This document shows positions 1 to 6,624 of a DNA stretch of 11,638 nucleotides, in pieces. Position 1 is the stretch's first letter. Every line of letters begins with the position of its first letter. A program made the position numbers and the translations under genes. Origin of the DNA: an uncultured Ruminococcus sp. (GTDB lineage Bacteria; Bacillota; Clostridia; Oscillospirales; Ruminococcaceae); the NCBI GenBank assembly GCA_937898375.1, contig CALEJX010000337.1, positions 1-11,638 of the forward strand. Reading direction: 5' to 3'. The notes beneath the pieces are model-generated. The model was given only the letters and a program-made list of their open reading frames with translations, did not search any database and was not told the DNA's origin.

Positions 1-740
1 AGATCTCTCGGAACATTGCTAAGCGTCTTTACATCTCTCATAGAGCCGTCCTCTTCGCAGATACTAGCCTTTATTATCTTGTCTATCCTGAAATGACGAA
101 GATCGTCATAGCGAACATCACTTGCAAGAAGATAGTAAAAGCCGTCCGCCATAACAATGCCGTAAGGGCTGAGCATAAGACGATGAAGCTTTATGCCGCT
201 CTGAGGGTCGCTCTTGGTGAGAAGCTTGCCGTCCTTGTCATAATCGCTTATGGTAACATCAAGCTTCCTGTTGGTTCTTATAGCATCTTTGATATTCTCT
301 ATCACAAAGAAAATGCTCTTGTTGCCGTAGTGAAAAGTCTCCCTGAGATTAGCTTCCTTGCTCTTTGTGTTACCGGTGGATAAGCTGTTTATTTTCTTTA
401 TCAGATCCCTCACATAGTCCGCAGGGAGCATAGGTGAGTATATGATGCTGTCCGCTAAAAACTCATATTCCTCAGTGGTGATGTCTGCGGCGTAATAAAT
501 ATCCGTAATGTATTTTTTGTCACTTTTGTCATCAGGCTCAACAGTAAGAACGTTACATTCAGGGTCACCTATTATGCTCTTCAAATGCTGAGCCACCGTC
601 TTGCGGTTAGGCTTTATGCCAAGCTTTTCTTCAAGATGACCGCATATCTGCTGCTGAGTAAGGGGGTGCTTTTCGTCACTGTGTTCTTTGAGTATCTCAA
701 TGATCTTGTGCGAAAGCATATCCGTTTTTGTATATGACAT
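1..740 (-). CDS. WYL-domain transcriptional regulator (C-terminus cut off by window edge)
   Basis: About 246 codons are visible and no stop is reached, so the gene runs out of the window. The start ATG (738-740) is preceded by AGGAGGG at a normal distance. Residues about 1-60 form a helix-turn-helix-like N-terminus (LTQQQICGHL followed by KPNRKTVAQHLKSI, a typical recognition-helix layout). Residues about 130-246 match a WYL domain: a basic strand (RTNRKLDVTI), then LSPYGIVMADGFYYLLAS, where FYYLLA (201-206) occupies the W-Y-L position, then RHFRIDKI (215-222). WYL proteins are ligand-responsive DNA-binding regulators; many control accessory or defence genes, some others DNA-damage responses. 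It is divergent from the AAA+ ATPase gene, so control of that cassette is plausible but inferred. The family call is confident; the ligand and targets are unknown. Confidence 0.85.
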   Translation of the reverse strand, partial: MSYTKTDMLSHKIIEILKEHSDEKHPLTQQQICGHLEEKLGIKPNRKTVAQHLKSIIGDPECNVLTVEPDDKSDKKYITDIYYAADITTEEYEFLADSIIYSPMLPADYVRDLIKKINSLSTGNTKSKEANLRETFHYGNKSIFFVIENIKDAIRTNRKLDVTISDYDKDGKLLTKSDPQSGIKLHRLMLSPYGIVMADGFYYLLASDVRYDDLRHFRIDKIIKASICEEDGSMRDVKTLSNVPRD

Positions 741-757
741 TTTTGCCCTCCTGTTCC

Positions 758-783
758 GTGATATCTTTCTTTCAATATATCAC
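758..783. promoter_or_regulatory. Inverted repeat over the regulator's -10 box, possible operator
   Basis: GTGATAT (758-764) and ATATCAC (777-783) are perfect inverted 7-mers separated by 12 bp. The right arm overlaps the -10 box and the left arm lies in the predicted 5' leader of the regulator gene. The position suits autorepression. An operator role is inferred. The AT-rich arms make chance occurrence possible. Confidence 0.4.
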
Positions 784-802
784 TTCTGCTTTATTTTGTC
801 AA
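774..802 (-). promoter_or_regulatory. Promoter of the WYL regulator gene
   Basis: Read on the minus strand, TTGACA (797-802) and TATATT (774-779) are separated by 17 bp, and the -10 is preceded by TGA as in extended -10 promoters. It lies about 35 bp upstream of the start codon. This is a near-consensus sigma-A promoter. Confidence 0.75.
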
Positions 803-927
803 TTGTATCCTTTTAACTCCTATGCTCCTTTCTTTTTTCACTGCCCCTATCATACCACCCCGTATGGGTAAATTTTCGGATATATCAAAAAAGTCCCTAT
901 TATGTCCGCATTTTTGAACATTTCAGG

Positions 928-936
928 TGCTATAAT
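928..936 (+). promoter_or_regulatory. Likely extended -10 promoter of the ATPase/LRR/phosphoesterase cassette
   Basis: TGC followed by TATAAT (931-936) is an extended -10 element. No good -35 lies 17 bp upstream (TTGAAC at 914-919 is too close), so activation by a regulator is possible. The predicted transcript start near 943 favours translation from ATG 989 rather than from the earlier in-frame ATG at 902. Confidence 0.5.
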
Positions 937-988
937 GCAGATACAGACGAAAAACGAGAATGAGAAAAAACCACGGAGGCGGATATTT

Positions 989-3004
989 ATGCGTTGTTAC
1001 AGAGCAAGATGTATACTTGAAGAGCCTATTATCAGAAGAACAAGAGATAACGATAATGAGTACGATACATTCTTTGATGAGAAAAATCAGCTTATAAATG
1101 ACTTCAATGAAATGGCACGCACTATGCCAAACAGAAGCTGCGCCTTTATCTCCAGCGCAGTAAAAGAGCAGGTGGTCGCAGGCGTTATGGTGACAGACCT
1201 TGAAGCCGACGTAAAAGCCTATGTAAAGAACTTTTTCTCCTTTATAAAGCTTGAGTGCGTGGATATAAATTTCGAGGAAATAACAGTGGAAATGTTCAAA
1301 AGAATGATACCAAACGGCTTTCACGATAATTTCAAGTTCGATGACGATCTGCTTAATGACTATGAACTTGATGACCTGTTCAGCAACTATAGAAGATCGT
1401 ACATAAACGAAAATATCACAAAGACCATTGATAAAAAAGACGCACTCGCTGTGGCAAAAAAATATATCTGTTCAGAGACCTTTGAGCCTGAGCTTAAAAG
1501 AATATTCAGAAAGAACAGCGTCGGCGTAACAAAAGGCATACCGGTGCATTATTTTATCCAAAGCGATAATGCCCATAGGCTTGCCGATACCCTGGTAAGC
1601 GCCCTGTATTCAAATAACAGACTCGGCTGTGCAAGATATACCGTCCTCGACCTTTGCAGGGTATCAGCCAGAAACGCAGATATGTGTGAACTGTTCCGTG
1701 TTTGCAGTGGTTCTACTATAATAATGGTTTGCTGTGTTTTAAAGTGTACGAACAGCGATATTTGTACCGCCGATGAAACTATCCCCGATATCCTTTTTGA
1801 TCTCATCAATGCCTACAAAAACGAGATACAGTTTATATTTACCTTTTCAAATGACGGACCTTCTCTCCCTGACTCCATTGAGGAAAAACTCGGCACTATC
1901 ACATTTGTGAAGCTTGAGGACGATACTGTGGAAAACGAAGATGCGCATAAGTATCTCAGAAAGCTTTGCAGAGAAGAGAATACCCCCTGCGACAAAGATC
2001 TTCTCTCCCTGTGCGCAAAGGATACCCCATATAGAGCAAGCGAACTTATGGGTATGTACGATACTTGGTATTCAAATGTCCTGAAAACAAAAATATACCC
2101 ACAGTATTCAAACTTCAAAAAGCTTTACGAAAGGGAAGAAGCCAAGGAGATAAAAGGCTCTGCTTACAGCGAGCTTCAGGAACTTATCGGACTTGACTCC
2201 GCTAAGAGCGTTATCGAAAAGGCGATAACATATTCAAAGGCGCAGAAGATCTTCGCCGATAAGGGAATGAAAGAAAGCAAAACAGCCATGCACATGGTGT
2301 TCACAGGCAACCCCGGCACAGCAAAGACCACAGTTGCAAGGCTGTTCGCAAGAATACTCAAAGAAAACGGCGTGCTTTCCAAAGGCGACCTTATCGAGTG
2401 CGGACGTTCCGACCTTGTTGGAAAATATGTTGGCTGGACAGCCGTGCAGGTGAAGAATATGTTCAAAAAAGCCAAAGGCTCAGTGCTTTTTATCGACGAA
2501 GCCTATTCCCTCTGCGACGACCGCTCAGGCTCTTATGGCGATGAAGCCATAAACACTATCGTGCAGGAAATGGAGAACAACCGTGACGATATGGTGGTCA
2601 TTTTCGCAGGCTATCCAAAGGAAATGAACGACTTTCTCGACCGCAACCCCGGTTTGAGATCAAGAATTGCATTTCATGTGAATTTTGAGGACTATACCGC
2701 CGAGGAGCTTCTCAGTATCGTCCACCTTATGGCGAAAAATAATGAACATAAGCTTGCCGACGATGTTGACGAAACGCTCCTGCCTTTTCTTGAAAAGGTC
2801 TGCAAAAAGCCTAATTTCGGCAACGGCAGATTTGCAAGAAACCTTATAGAGGGCGCACTGTTCGGTCAGGCGCTCAGACTAACAAGACAGAATTTCAGCA
2901 CCATGACAATGGACGATATCATGACCCTAAAAGCCCGTGACTTCGACCTCACCGAGGACGATAACCTCGAAGAAGAGCCAAAGCATATAGGGTTTAACAG
3001 ATAA
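989..3004 (+). CDS. AAA+ ATPase of the CbxX/CfqX (SpoVK-like) family with a degenerate N-terminal AAA-like region
   Basis: The product is 671 aa from ATG 989, chosen because CGGAGG (974-979) lies 9 nt upstream; the frame is open back to ATG 902, but that start lacks a ribosome site and precedes the -10 box. Residues about 390-640 form a CbxX/CfqX-type AAA+ module: IGLDSAK entry motif, Walker A GNPGTAKT (440-447, Ala replacing the usual Gly before Lys), Walker B LFIDEAY (D503, E504), sensor-1 region VVIFAGY, arginine-finger region NPGLRSR (R557, R559), and sensor 2 GNGRFARN. The ATPase site therefore looks intact. Residues about 180-390 suggest a second AAA-like fold without a Walker A (hydrophobic strands STIIMVCCVL and IQFIFTFSND, then a helical lid), which is an inference. 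Residues 1-180 are unrecognised and acidic. Family members remodel protein complexes or act as Rubisco activases; here the substrate is unknown. The LRR gene begins 16 bp downstream. Confidence 0.85.
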   Translation: MRCYRARCILEEPIIRRTRDNDNEYDTFFDEKNQLINDFNEMARTMPNRSCAFISSAVKEQVVAGVMVTDLEADVKAYVKNFFSFIKLECVDINFEEITVEMFKRMIPNGFHDNFKFDDDLLNDYELDDLFSNYRRSYINENITKTIDKKDALAVAKKYICSETFEPELKRIFRKNSVGVTKGIPVHYFIQSDNAHRLADTLVSALYSNNRLGCARYTVLDLCRVSARNADMCELFRVCSGSTIIMVCCVLKCTNSDICTADETIPDILFDLINAYKNEIQFIFTFSNDGPSLPDSIEEKLGTITFVKLEDDTVENEDAHKYLRKLCREENTPCDKDLLSLCAKDTPYRASELMGMYDTWYSNVLKTKIYPQYSNFKKLYEREEAKEIKGSAYSELQELIGLDSAKSVIEKAITYSKAQKIFADKGMKESKTAMHMVFTGNPGTAKTTVARLFARILKENGVLSKGDLIECGRSDLVGKYVGWTAVQVKNMFKKAKGSVLFIDEAYSLCDDRSGSYGDEAINTIVQEMENNRDDMVVIFAGYPKEMNDFLDRNPGLRSRIAFHVNFEDYTAEELLSIVHLMAKNNEHKLADDVDETLLPFLEKVCKKPNFGNGRFARNLIEGALFGQALRLTRQNFSTMTMDDIMTLKARDFDLTEDDNLEEEPKHIGFNR

Positions 3005-3020
3005 AGAAAGGATAATTATT

Positions 3021-4043
3021 ATGGCAAAAGTTTTTACACAGGATATGGCAAAAAGAATGGTAGCTCATCAGATAAAGACTTCCTATAACTCGGGCTATCA
3101 AGTATTTATGATACCGGAGGGCTTTACAACGATAGGAAAAAGCGCCTTTGAAAATATGTATACCGACAATGTAATATTCCCTGCGTCTCTTGAAGTTATC
3201 GAGGATAACGCCTTTAAAAACTGTTGTCTGAGAGAGGTTCGTTTTCCTGAACAGGTCAGATACATAGGCAACAGCGCCTTTGAGGATTGTGCATATCTTT
3301 ACAATGTCGAATTTGAGTATGACCTGATAGAATATATAGGCGACCGTGCTTTCTATAACTGCATAAGCCTGCCTGACCCTGACAGCATATACAATATCGA
3401 AATACCGAGGAGCGTAAAATATATCGGCAGAGATGCCTTTGCACGTTCAGAGCACTTTGATGAAGACGAACATCTTGACCTGACTATACTTTCAAACCCT
3501 GATATAAGAATTGATAACTGCTATTCCCACGAGCCTATAGGTCTTTCTGCCTATGCCACGAAGCCTACAGCAGAACACGTCGCAGAGCTTAACGTAATAA
3601 GTGCTAATGAGCAGTATGGCGGCGATAGATATGTTTTTACTGGATATAACGCCAAGGAGCTTTACGCAGATTATATCCTTGACCGAAAAGACCCATATGA
3701 AGATTTTATAGCAAAAATACCCGAGGGCTTTACGTATATATGTGATAATGCCTTTCAGCATATGCCTGTTGACGAGGTGATATTGCCAAATTCCCTTCAA
3801 GCTATCGGCGAGGATAGCTTCTCAAGCACTAATATCTCAGAAATAGTTATCCCACCAAACGTTGAGCGCATTGACCGATTTGCATTTGCCCGTAATGAAT
3901 TTCTTGAAAAGGTCACCATAAAAAGCGACAAAATATCCAAAATGGATGCGTGGTTTGACGATTGCCCGAGCCTTGAAAGCATAACAGTTCCCCCTTGTAT
4001 CAGAGAGATCACAAGCTATACATTTGACAACTGCATCAATTAA
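3021..4043 (+). CDS. BspA-type leucine-rich repeat protein, N-terminal part ending at a premature TAA
   Basis: The open frame gives 340 aa. ATG 3021 has GAAAGGAT (3007-3014) upstream. It contains LRR_5/BspA-type repeats of about 23 residues, with the pattern I(P)xxVxxIGxxAFxxCxxLxxVxF: for example TTIGKSAFENM, RYIGNSAFEDC, EYIGDRAFYNC, KYIGRDAFARS, QAIGEDSFSST and ERIDRFAFARN. Residues about 150-225 form a non-repeat insertion between two repeat blocks. No signal peptide, membrane segment or wall anchor is visible, unlike most secreted BspA proteins, so a cytoplasmic protein is expected. The frame ends in TAA at 4041-4043 inside a repeat, exactly where the repeat pattern expects leucine, and the same frame continues afterwards. 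Such repeats usually mediate protein binding; here the neighbouring ATPase is a possible partner (inference). Confidence 0.8.
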   Translation: MAKVFTQDMAKRMVAHQIKTSYNSGYQVFMIPEGFTTIGKSAFENMYTDNVIFPASLEVIEDNAFKNCCLREVRFPEQVRYIGNSAFEDCAYLYNVEFEYDLIEYIGDRAFYNCISLPDPDSIYNIEIPRSVKYIGRDAFARSEHFDEDEHLDLTILSNPDIRIDNCYSHEPIGLSAYATKPTAEHVAELNVISANEQYGGDRYVFTGYNAKELYADYILDRKDPYEDFIAKIPEGFTYICDNAFQHMPVDEVILPNSLQAIGEDSFSSTNISEIVIPPNVERIDRFAFARNEFLEKVTIKSDKISKMDAWFDDCPSLESITVPPCIREITSYTFDNCIN

Positions 4044-4787
4044 AAAAATATCGAGATAAGCGAGGGAGTTGAGGAAATAGAGTGGAATGCCTTTAACAAC
4101 TGCAAAAGCCTTAAAAAGCTTGTCCTCCCTACCACCATAAAGACCCTTGAAAATGGCTGGGACAGTGGTTTGGATACAGGCAAAACAGGAGAAGTGACCG
4201 AAATAATATTCAAAGGTCACGAGGATTGGAAGATACCAAAAGGCTATCATATCAAAAGCTTTAAGGACGGCAAGCTTGATATGGTCAAATGTTTTCCCGA
4301 GGGCGACAACAACCCTGCAAAAATAAAATATTTCACCACCGAAGAAATGCTTGAAGAAATAGAAGAGCTTTACAACAGAGCAGTAAGGTATGAGGAAGGC
4401 AACCCCGACAGAAAATATAAAGACGAAATGAACAGATATTGGCATATAACAGCTTTTTATAAAGATGTATATGTTTCTAGCTACCCCGCAGGGGACCATG
4501 TAGGTGAGTCTTATCACCGTTTCACCCTTGGCGGAAACACCCGAAAGGAGCTTGAATATATCCTTTCCCACCGAGATGGCATACTCTTCTCGTTCATAGA
4601 AACGTACCTGCCTGATGTGGATATGTACTGTATTTACTGTGACGATGAGGAGTTCGATTGCGATCAGGACAATGTAGCCTATAACATAGAGGACGCTTTC
4701 TTTATGAGAAAATACGCTCCCGACCTTAAAGAACTTCCAATGAATCTTATCACCAGACTTAGACTATGTGAGGAGCGTAAAAGATGA
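4044..4787 (+). pseudogene. C-terminal continuation of the LRR protein, separated by the in-frame TAA
   Basis: The frame is the same as in the preceding LRR gene and is open for 247 codons to TGA 4785-4787. It resumes directly with repeat sequence (KNIEISEGVEEIEWNAFNNC, then CKSLKKLVLPTTI), then a non-repeat C-terminal region of about 200 aa that is rich in acidic and aromatic residues and unrecognised. Joined across the stop, the gene would encode about 588 residues. A TTG at 4170 and an ATG at 4281 could serve as starts, but neither has a convincing ribosome site (AAGGACGG at 4263-4270 before 4281 is the best), so this is more likely an orphaned 3' half than its own gene. Readthrough or a sequencing error would restore one protein. 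Its end overlaps the phosphoesterase start by 4 bp (ATGA), as in an intact operon. Confidence 0.75.
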
Positions 4788-5539
4788 TATATGTAGTTGG
4801 CGACCTCCACGGAGATCTTTCAAAAATAAAAAAGCTCCATGAGGATAAGAAGCTTAGTAAAAGCGATACAGTTATCCTCCTTGGAGATACCGGACTATCA
4901 AGTATATATGAAATGTTTGCCACAAGCCTGAAAAAACAGCTTGCGGCTATCCCCACAAATTTTCTCTGTGTCCGAGGAGAATTTGACGCACTGAATTCCA
5001 TGACCTATACAGAATCAGAGCGTTGGCATCTCCATATAACAGAGGGCAAGATACACGATGAAAGCTATAAGCAGAAGATATGGAACAGCGGCAAGGGTGA
5101 TTATGAAGAAGCCTATCCAAATATCCTCTATGCCAATGACGGCGAGATATTTGTTATCGAGGATAAAGCTATCCTCACCATTGGCGGAGCTTGTATGCCC
5201 AATAAACAGTGGCGGTCAGATATCTTTGGCATAGAGTTCATCCCCGATAAGCCTCAAAAAGCGGTCAAAGATAAAGCAAAATTCAATCTCGAGCAGTATG
5301 GCTGGAAAGTTGACTATGTTGTCACCCATACTTGCCCCTATGAGTATAGACCGACTGATCGCTATATCCCTGATATGAACACCGCCAAGTGCTTCAAACG
5401 GCATTATGAGAACGAAAAGTTCCTTTCCAAAATAAGAAATAAGCTCGTGTATGAAATGTGGCTCTGCGGACATTTTCTTTTAGACCGCACTGTGGGCAAC
5501 GTAAGATTTCTCTATGATGATATCTATGAGATAAAATAA
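4784..5539 (+). CDS. Calcineurin-like metallophosphoesterase family protein with altered catalytic motifs
   Basis: The product is 251 aa. ATG 4784 overlaps the previous gene's TGA and has AGGAG at 4771-4775. It follows the metallophosphoesterase order: GDLHG (D7, H9), LLGDTG (D35), a third motif RGEFD (64-68), VVTHTCP (H182), and LCGHFL (H230). Canonical members have GNHE/GNHD at the third motif and GHxH at the last. Here the metal-binding Asn is Glu66, the general-acid His is Phe67, and the second His of GHxH is Leu232. Metal binding and catalysis may therefore be changed or weak, and a binding role is possible. No signal peptide is visible, so it is probably cytoplasmic. Other members cleave phosphodiesters or phosphoproteins; no substrate can be named. 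Fold call is confident, activity is not. Confidence 0.82.
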   Translation: MIYVVGDLHGDLSKIKKLHEDKKLSKSDTVILLGDTGLSSIYEMFATSLKKQLAAIPTNFLCVRGEFDALNSMTYTESERWHLHITEGKIHDESYKQKIWNSGKGDYEEAYPNILYANDGEIFVIEDKAILTIGGACMPNKQWRSDIFGIEFIPDKPQKAVKDKAKFNLEQYGWKVDYVVTHTCPYEYRPTDRYIPDMNTAKCFKRHYENEKFLSKIRNKLVYEMWLCGHFLLDRTVGNVRFLYDDIYEIK

Positions 5540-5542
5540 AGC

Positions 5543-5578
5543 GCAGGCACTATGGAGCATACGCCCTGTAGTGTCTGC
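5543..5578. terminator. Hairpin between convergent genes, likely bidirectional terminator
   Basis: GCAGGCACTA (5543-5552) pairs with TAGTGTCTGC (5569-5578) over 10 bp with one G-U pair and a 16-nt loop. The minus-strand side continues into GCTTTATTTTAT and the plus side into TTCCGTCATTTTT. The stem overlaps the stop codon of the minus-strand gene (5550-5552). Only 10 bp separate the two convergent genes. Confidence 0.5.
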
Positions 5579-5912
5579 TTCCGTCATTTTTGACCCTCAC
5601 AGAATCAAGTTCATCAAGCCCGAACAGCCTTGTAAGTTCCGCCAACATTTCTTCACTGTTCAGCACAGGATTAAGATATATCACACCCTTGCCGCCCTTT
5701 ATCTCCACCCTGCCCCGAGGATAATAATTGTACTTTTTCCCGTGCGTGACGCTTTTCGGCAGCCCATCCCAAGTCAGCCTGTGATTAAAATTATCACCCG
5801 ATTTTGAGTTGAGCCCGCTGCCGTCACCGATAACATTTCCCGACCTGTCGCACTCTATCTTCCTTGCAAACAGTTCGCCCTTGATAAGCCAGAATATTCC
5901 TTTGTATATCAT
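5550..5912 (-). CDS. Conserved hypothetical protein, 120 aa
   Basis: ATG at 5910-5912 is preceded by TTGAGGTG at a normal distance; an upstream in-frame ATG at 5963 lacks such a site and is less likely. The product is small and soluble with no membrane segment or cysteine pattern of note. Visible features are SGDNFNHRLTWDGLP (about residues 37-51), then YNYYPRGRVEIKGGKGVIYLNP (about 62-83), an acidic helix with FGLDEL, and a C-terminus VRVKNDGSRHYRAYAP. The mix of Asn/His/Tyr/Arg motifs and strand-rich character resembles small hypothetical proteins of gut Firmicutes, but I do not recognise a named function. It is convergent with the phosphoesterase gene and divergent from the 6005-6460 gene. 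Confidence 0.72.
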   Translation of the reverse strand: MIYKGIFWLIKGELFARKIECDRSGNVIGDGSGLNSKSGDNFNHRLTWDGLPKSVTHGKKYNYYPRGRVEIKGGKGVIYLNPVLNSEEMLAELTRLFGLDELDSVRVKNDGSRHYRAYAP

Positions 5913-5955
5913 ATTATTCACCTCAATATGATAATACAGTTTCCAATGTCCTAAA

Positions 5956-5987
5956 TTGCACACATAGGTTGTGATATTATAATATCA
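5956..5987 (+). promoter_or_regulatory. Promoter of the 6005-6460 gene with a 16-bp palindrome at the -10
   Basis: TATAAT (5978-5983) lies inside the perfect palindrome TGATATTATAATATCA (5972-5987). A weak -35, TTGCAC (5956-5961), is 16 bp upstream. An overlapping alternative is TGA followed by TATTAT (5972-5980). The palindrome sits between two divergent genes and could bind a dimeric repressor; that role is inferred. Confidence 0.5.
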
Positions 5988-6004
5988 GTGAAAGGGGCGA
6001 TACC

Positions 6005-6460
6005 ATGGTAATATCAAAAGCAGTGGAAAAGAACAACGAAGAATGGTACAACAAAACAGTGCAGATATTTGAACGCTCGTACCGAACCGATGTAAGCTTT
6101 GTGATATCTCGCATAAAGTCAGCTCAGCAAAAGTTCACCTGCAAAGGCTATCTTATCACAGCCGCAAAAGGGAAGTCCATAAAAGCCTTTTCGGGCGAGT
6201 GTGAAACCATAGAAAAGCAGCTGCAAAACAGCAAGATACCATATTCACATCTCGTAACAGTGCAAAATAACAGGTCTTTGCAAACCGCCTATGTAGCCTA
6301 TACCAATGATAAACAAAAGCTCTCCGAAGCCCTGAACATTAACGATTTCACCGCCATGGTAGATGTGGACAGCTTCACGTCGGCTTATGACGAAGTAATG
6401 ATACGAGTTGCAGGGAATATTTCACAGCGTCATGTGTTTGACAGCATAGGGCTTTGGTAG
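6005..6460 (+). CDS. Hypothetical protein, 151 aa
   Basis: ATG 6005 follows AAAGGGG (5991-5997) and a TATAAT box about 20 bp upstream, so the leader is very short. The N-terminal 45 residues are predicted helical and basic (EKNNEEWYNKTVQIFERSY, then SFVISRIKSAQQKF). The middle alternates strands and helices (GYLITAAKGKSIKAFSG, then HLVTVQNNRSLQTAYVAYT), ending in a hydrophobic SIGLW. No signal peptide, membrane segment or catalytic motif is seen. I do not recognise the family. Two terminator hairpins lie downstream. The good start site and the long open frame support a real gene, but there is no homology evidence. Confidence 0.65.
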   Translation: MVISKAVEKNNEEWYNKTVQIFERSYRTDVSFVISRIKSAQQKFTCKGYLITAAKGKSIKAFSGECETIEKQLQNSKIPYSHLVTVQNNRSLQTAYVAYTNDKQKLSEALNINDFTAMVDVDSFTSAYDEVMIRVAGNISQRHVFDSIGLW

Positions 6461-6533
6461 AGATGTGGCAACATCGTGACGATCCCCCACGAGAGAAGCC
6501 CACCCAATTTGGTGTCCTTGACTATAAAAAAAT

Positions 6534-6570
6534 CCCCCCGCCCTTGACTTCTACAGCCAAAGGCGGGGGG
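6534..6570. terminator. GC-rich hairpin, strong terminator on the minus strand
   Basis: CCCCCCGCC (6534-6542) pairs perfectly with GGCGGGGGG (6562-6570), with two further A-T pairs beyond one mismatch. On the minus strand it is followed by ATTTTTTT, a classic intrinsic terminator that could back up the tRNA terminator. On the plus strand the tail (TTGATTCTT) is poor, so termination of the 6005-6460 transcript probably relies more on the next hairpin. Confidence 0.7.
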
Positions 6571-6593
6571 TTGATTCTTCGTAAAGATAAAAC

Positions 6594-6624
6594 AAAAAAA
6601 GCCCGCAGAAGTCTGCGAGCTTTT
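6594..6624. terminator. Bidirectional terminator directly after tRNA-Leu
   Basis: CGCAGA (6604-6609) pairs with TCTGCG (6612-6617); after one C/A mismatch the stem continues with GC and A-T pairs. T-runs flank it on both strands (TTTTT at 6621-6625 on plus; a run of seven on minus). It begins immediately after the tRNA CCA end and can also stop plus-strand transcription from the hypothetical gene upstream. Confidence 0.75.

Larger units (their letters stand above)
741..988. other. Divergent intergenic region between regulator and ATPase genes
   Basis: This stretch separates the two divergent genes. It holds the regulator promoter and inverted repeat, the ATPase promoter at 928-936, a small inverted repeat CATAC(N6)GTATG at 851-866, and the palindrome GATATATC at 879-886. 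The octamer ATATATCA occurs at both 775-782 and 880-887, one copy near each gene's promoter. No coding sequence is supported here. A longer reading frame for the ATPase opens at 902 but starts upstream of the likely promoter. Confidence 0.6.

Noticed and set aside
382..389. Possible CRISPR or tandem repeat structure in the left part of the window
   Set aside because: No regularly spaced repeats were seen at DNA level anywhere; the only repeats are at protein level in the LRR gene.
902..988. Upstream 29-residue extension of the AAA+ ATPase from ATG 902
   Set aside because: No ribosome binding site before 902, the probable -10 box at 931-936 lies inside it, and ATG 989 has CGGAGG at an ideal distance.
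4041..4043. TAA reassigned to an amino acid in this organism
   Set aside because: The ATPase, atpA and atpG genes end in TAA at expected family lengths or normal gene junctions, so TAA is used as an ordinary stop.
3837..4571. Long open frame of 244 codons on the minus strand across the LRR gene
   Set aside because: It lies antisense to clear repeat-coding sequence, has no ribosome site seen, and its translation is a hydrophobic shadow with no family pattern.
5913..5963. 17-residue extension of the 120-aa hypothetical protein
   Set aside because: ATG 5912 has TTGAGGTG upstream; the earlier ATG has no comparable site.
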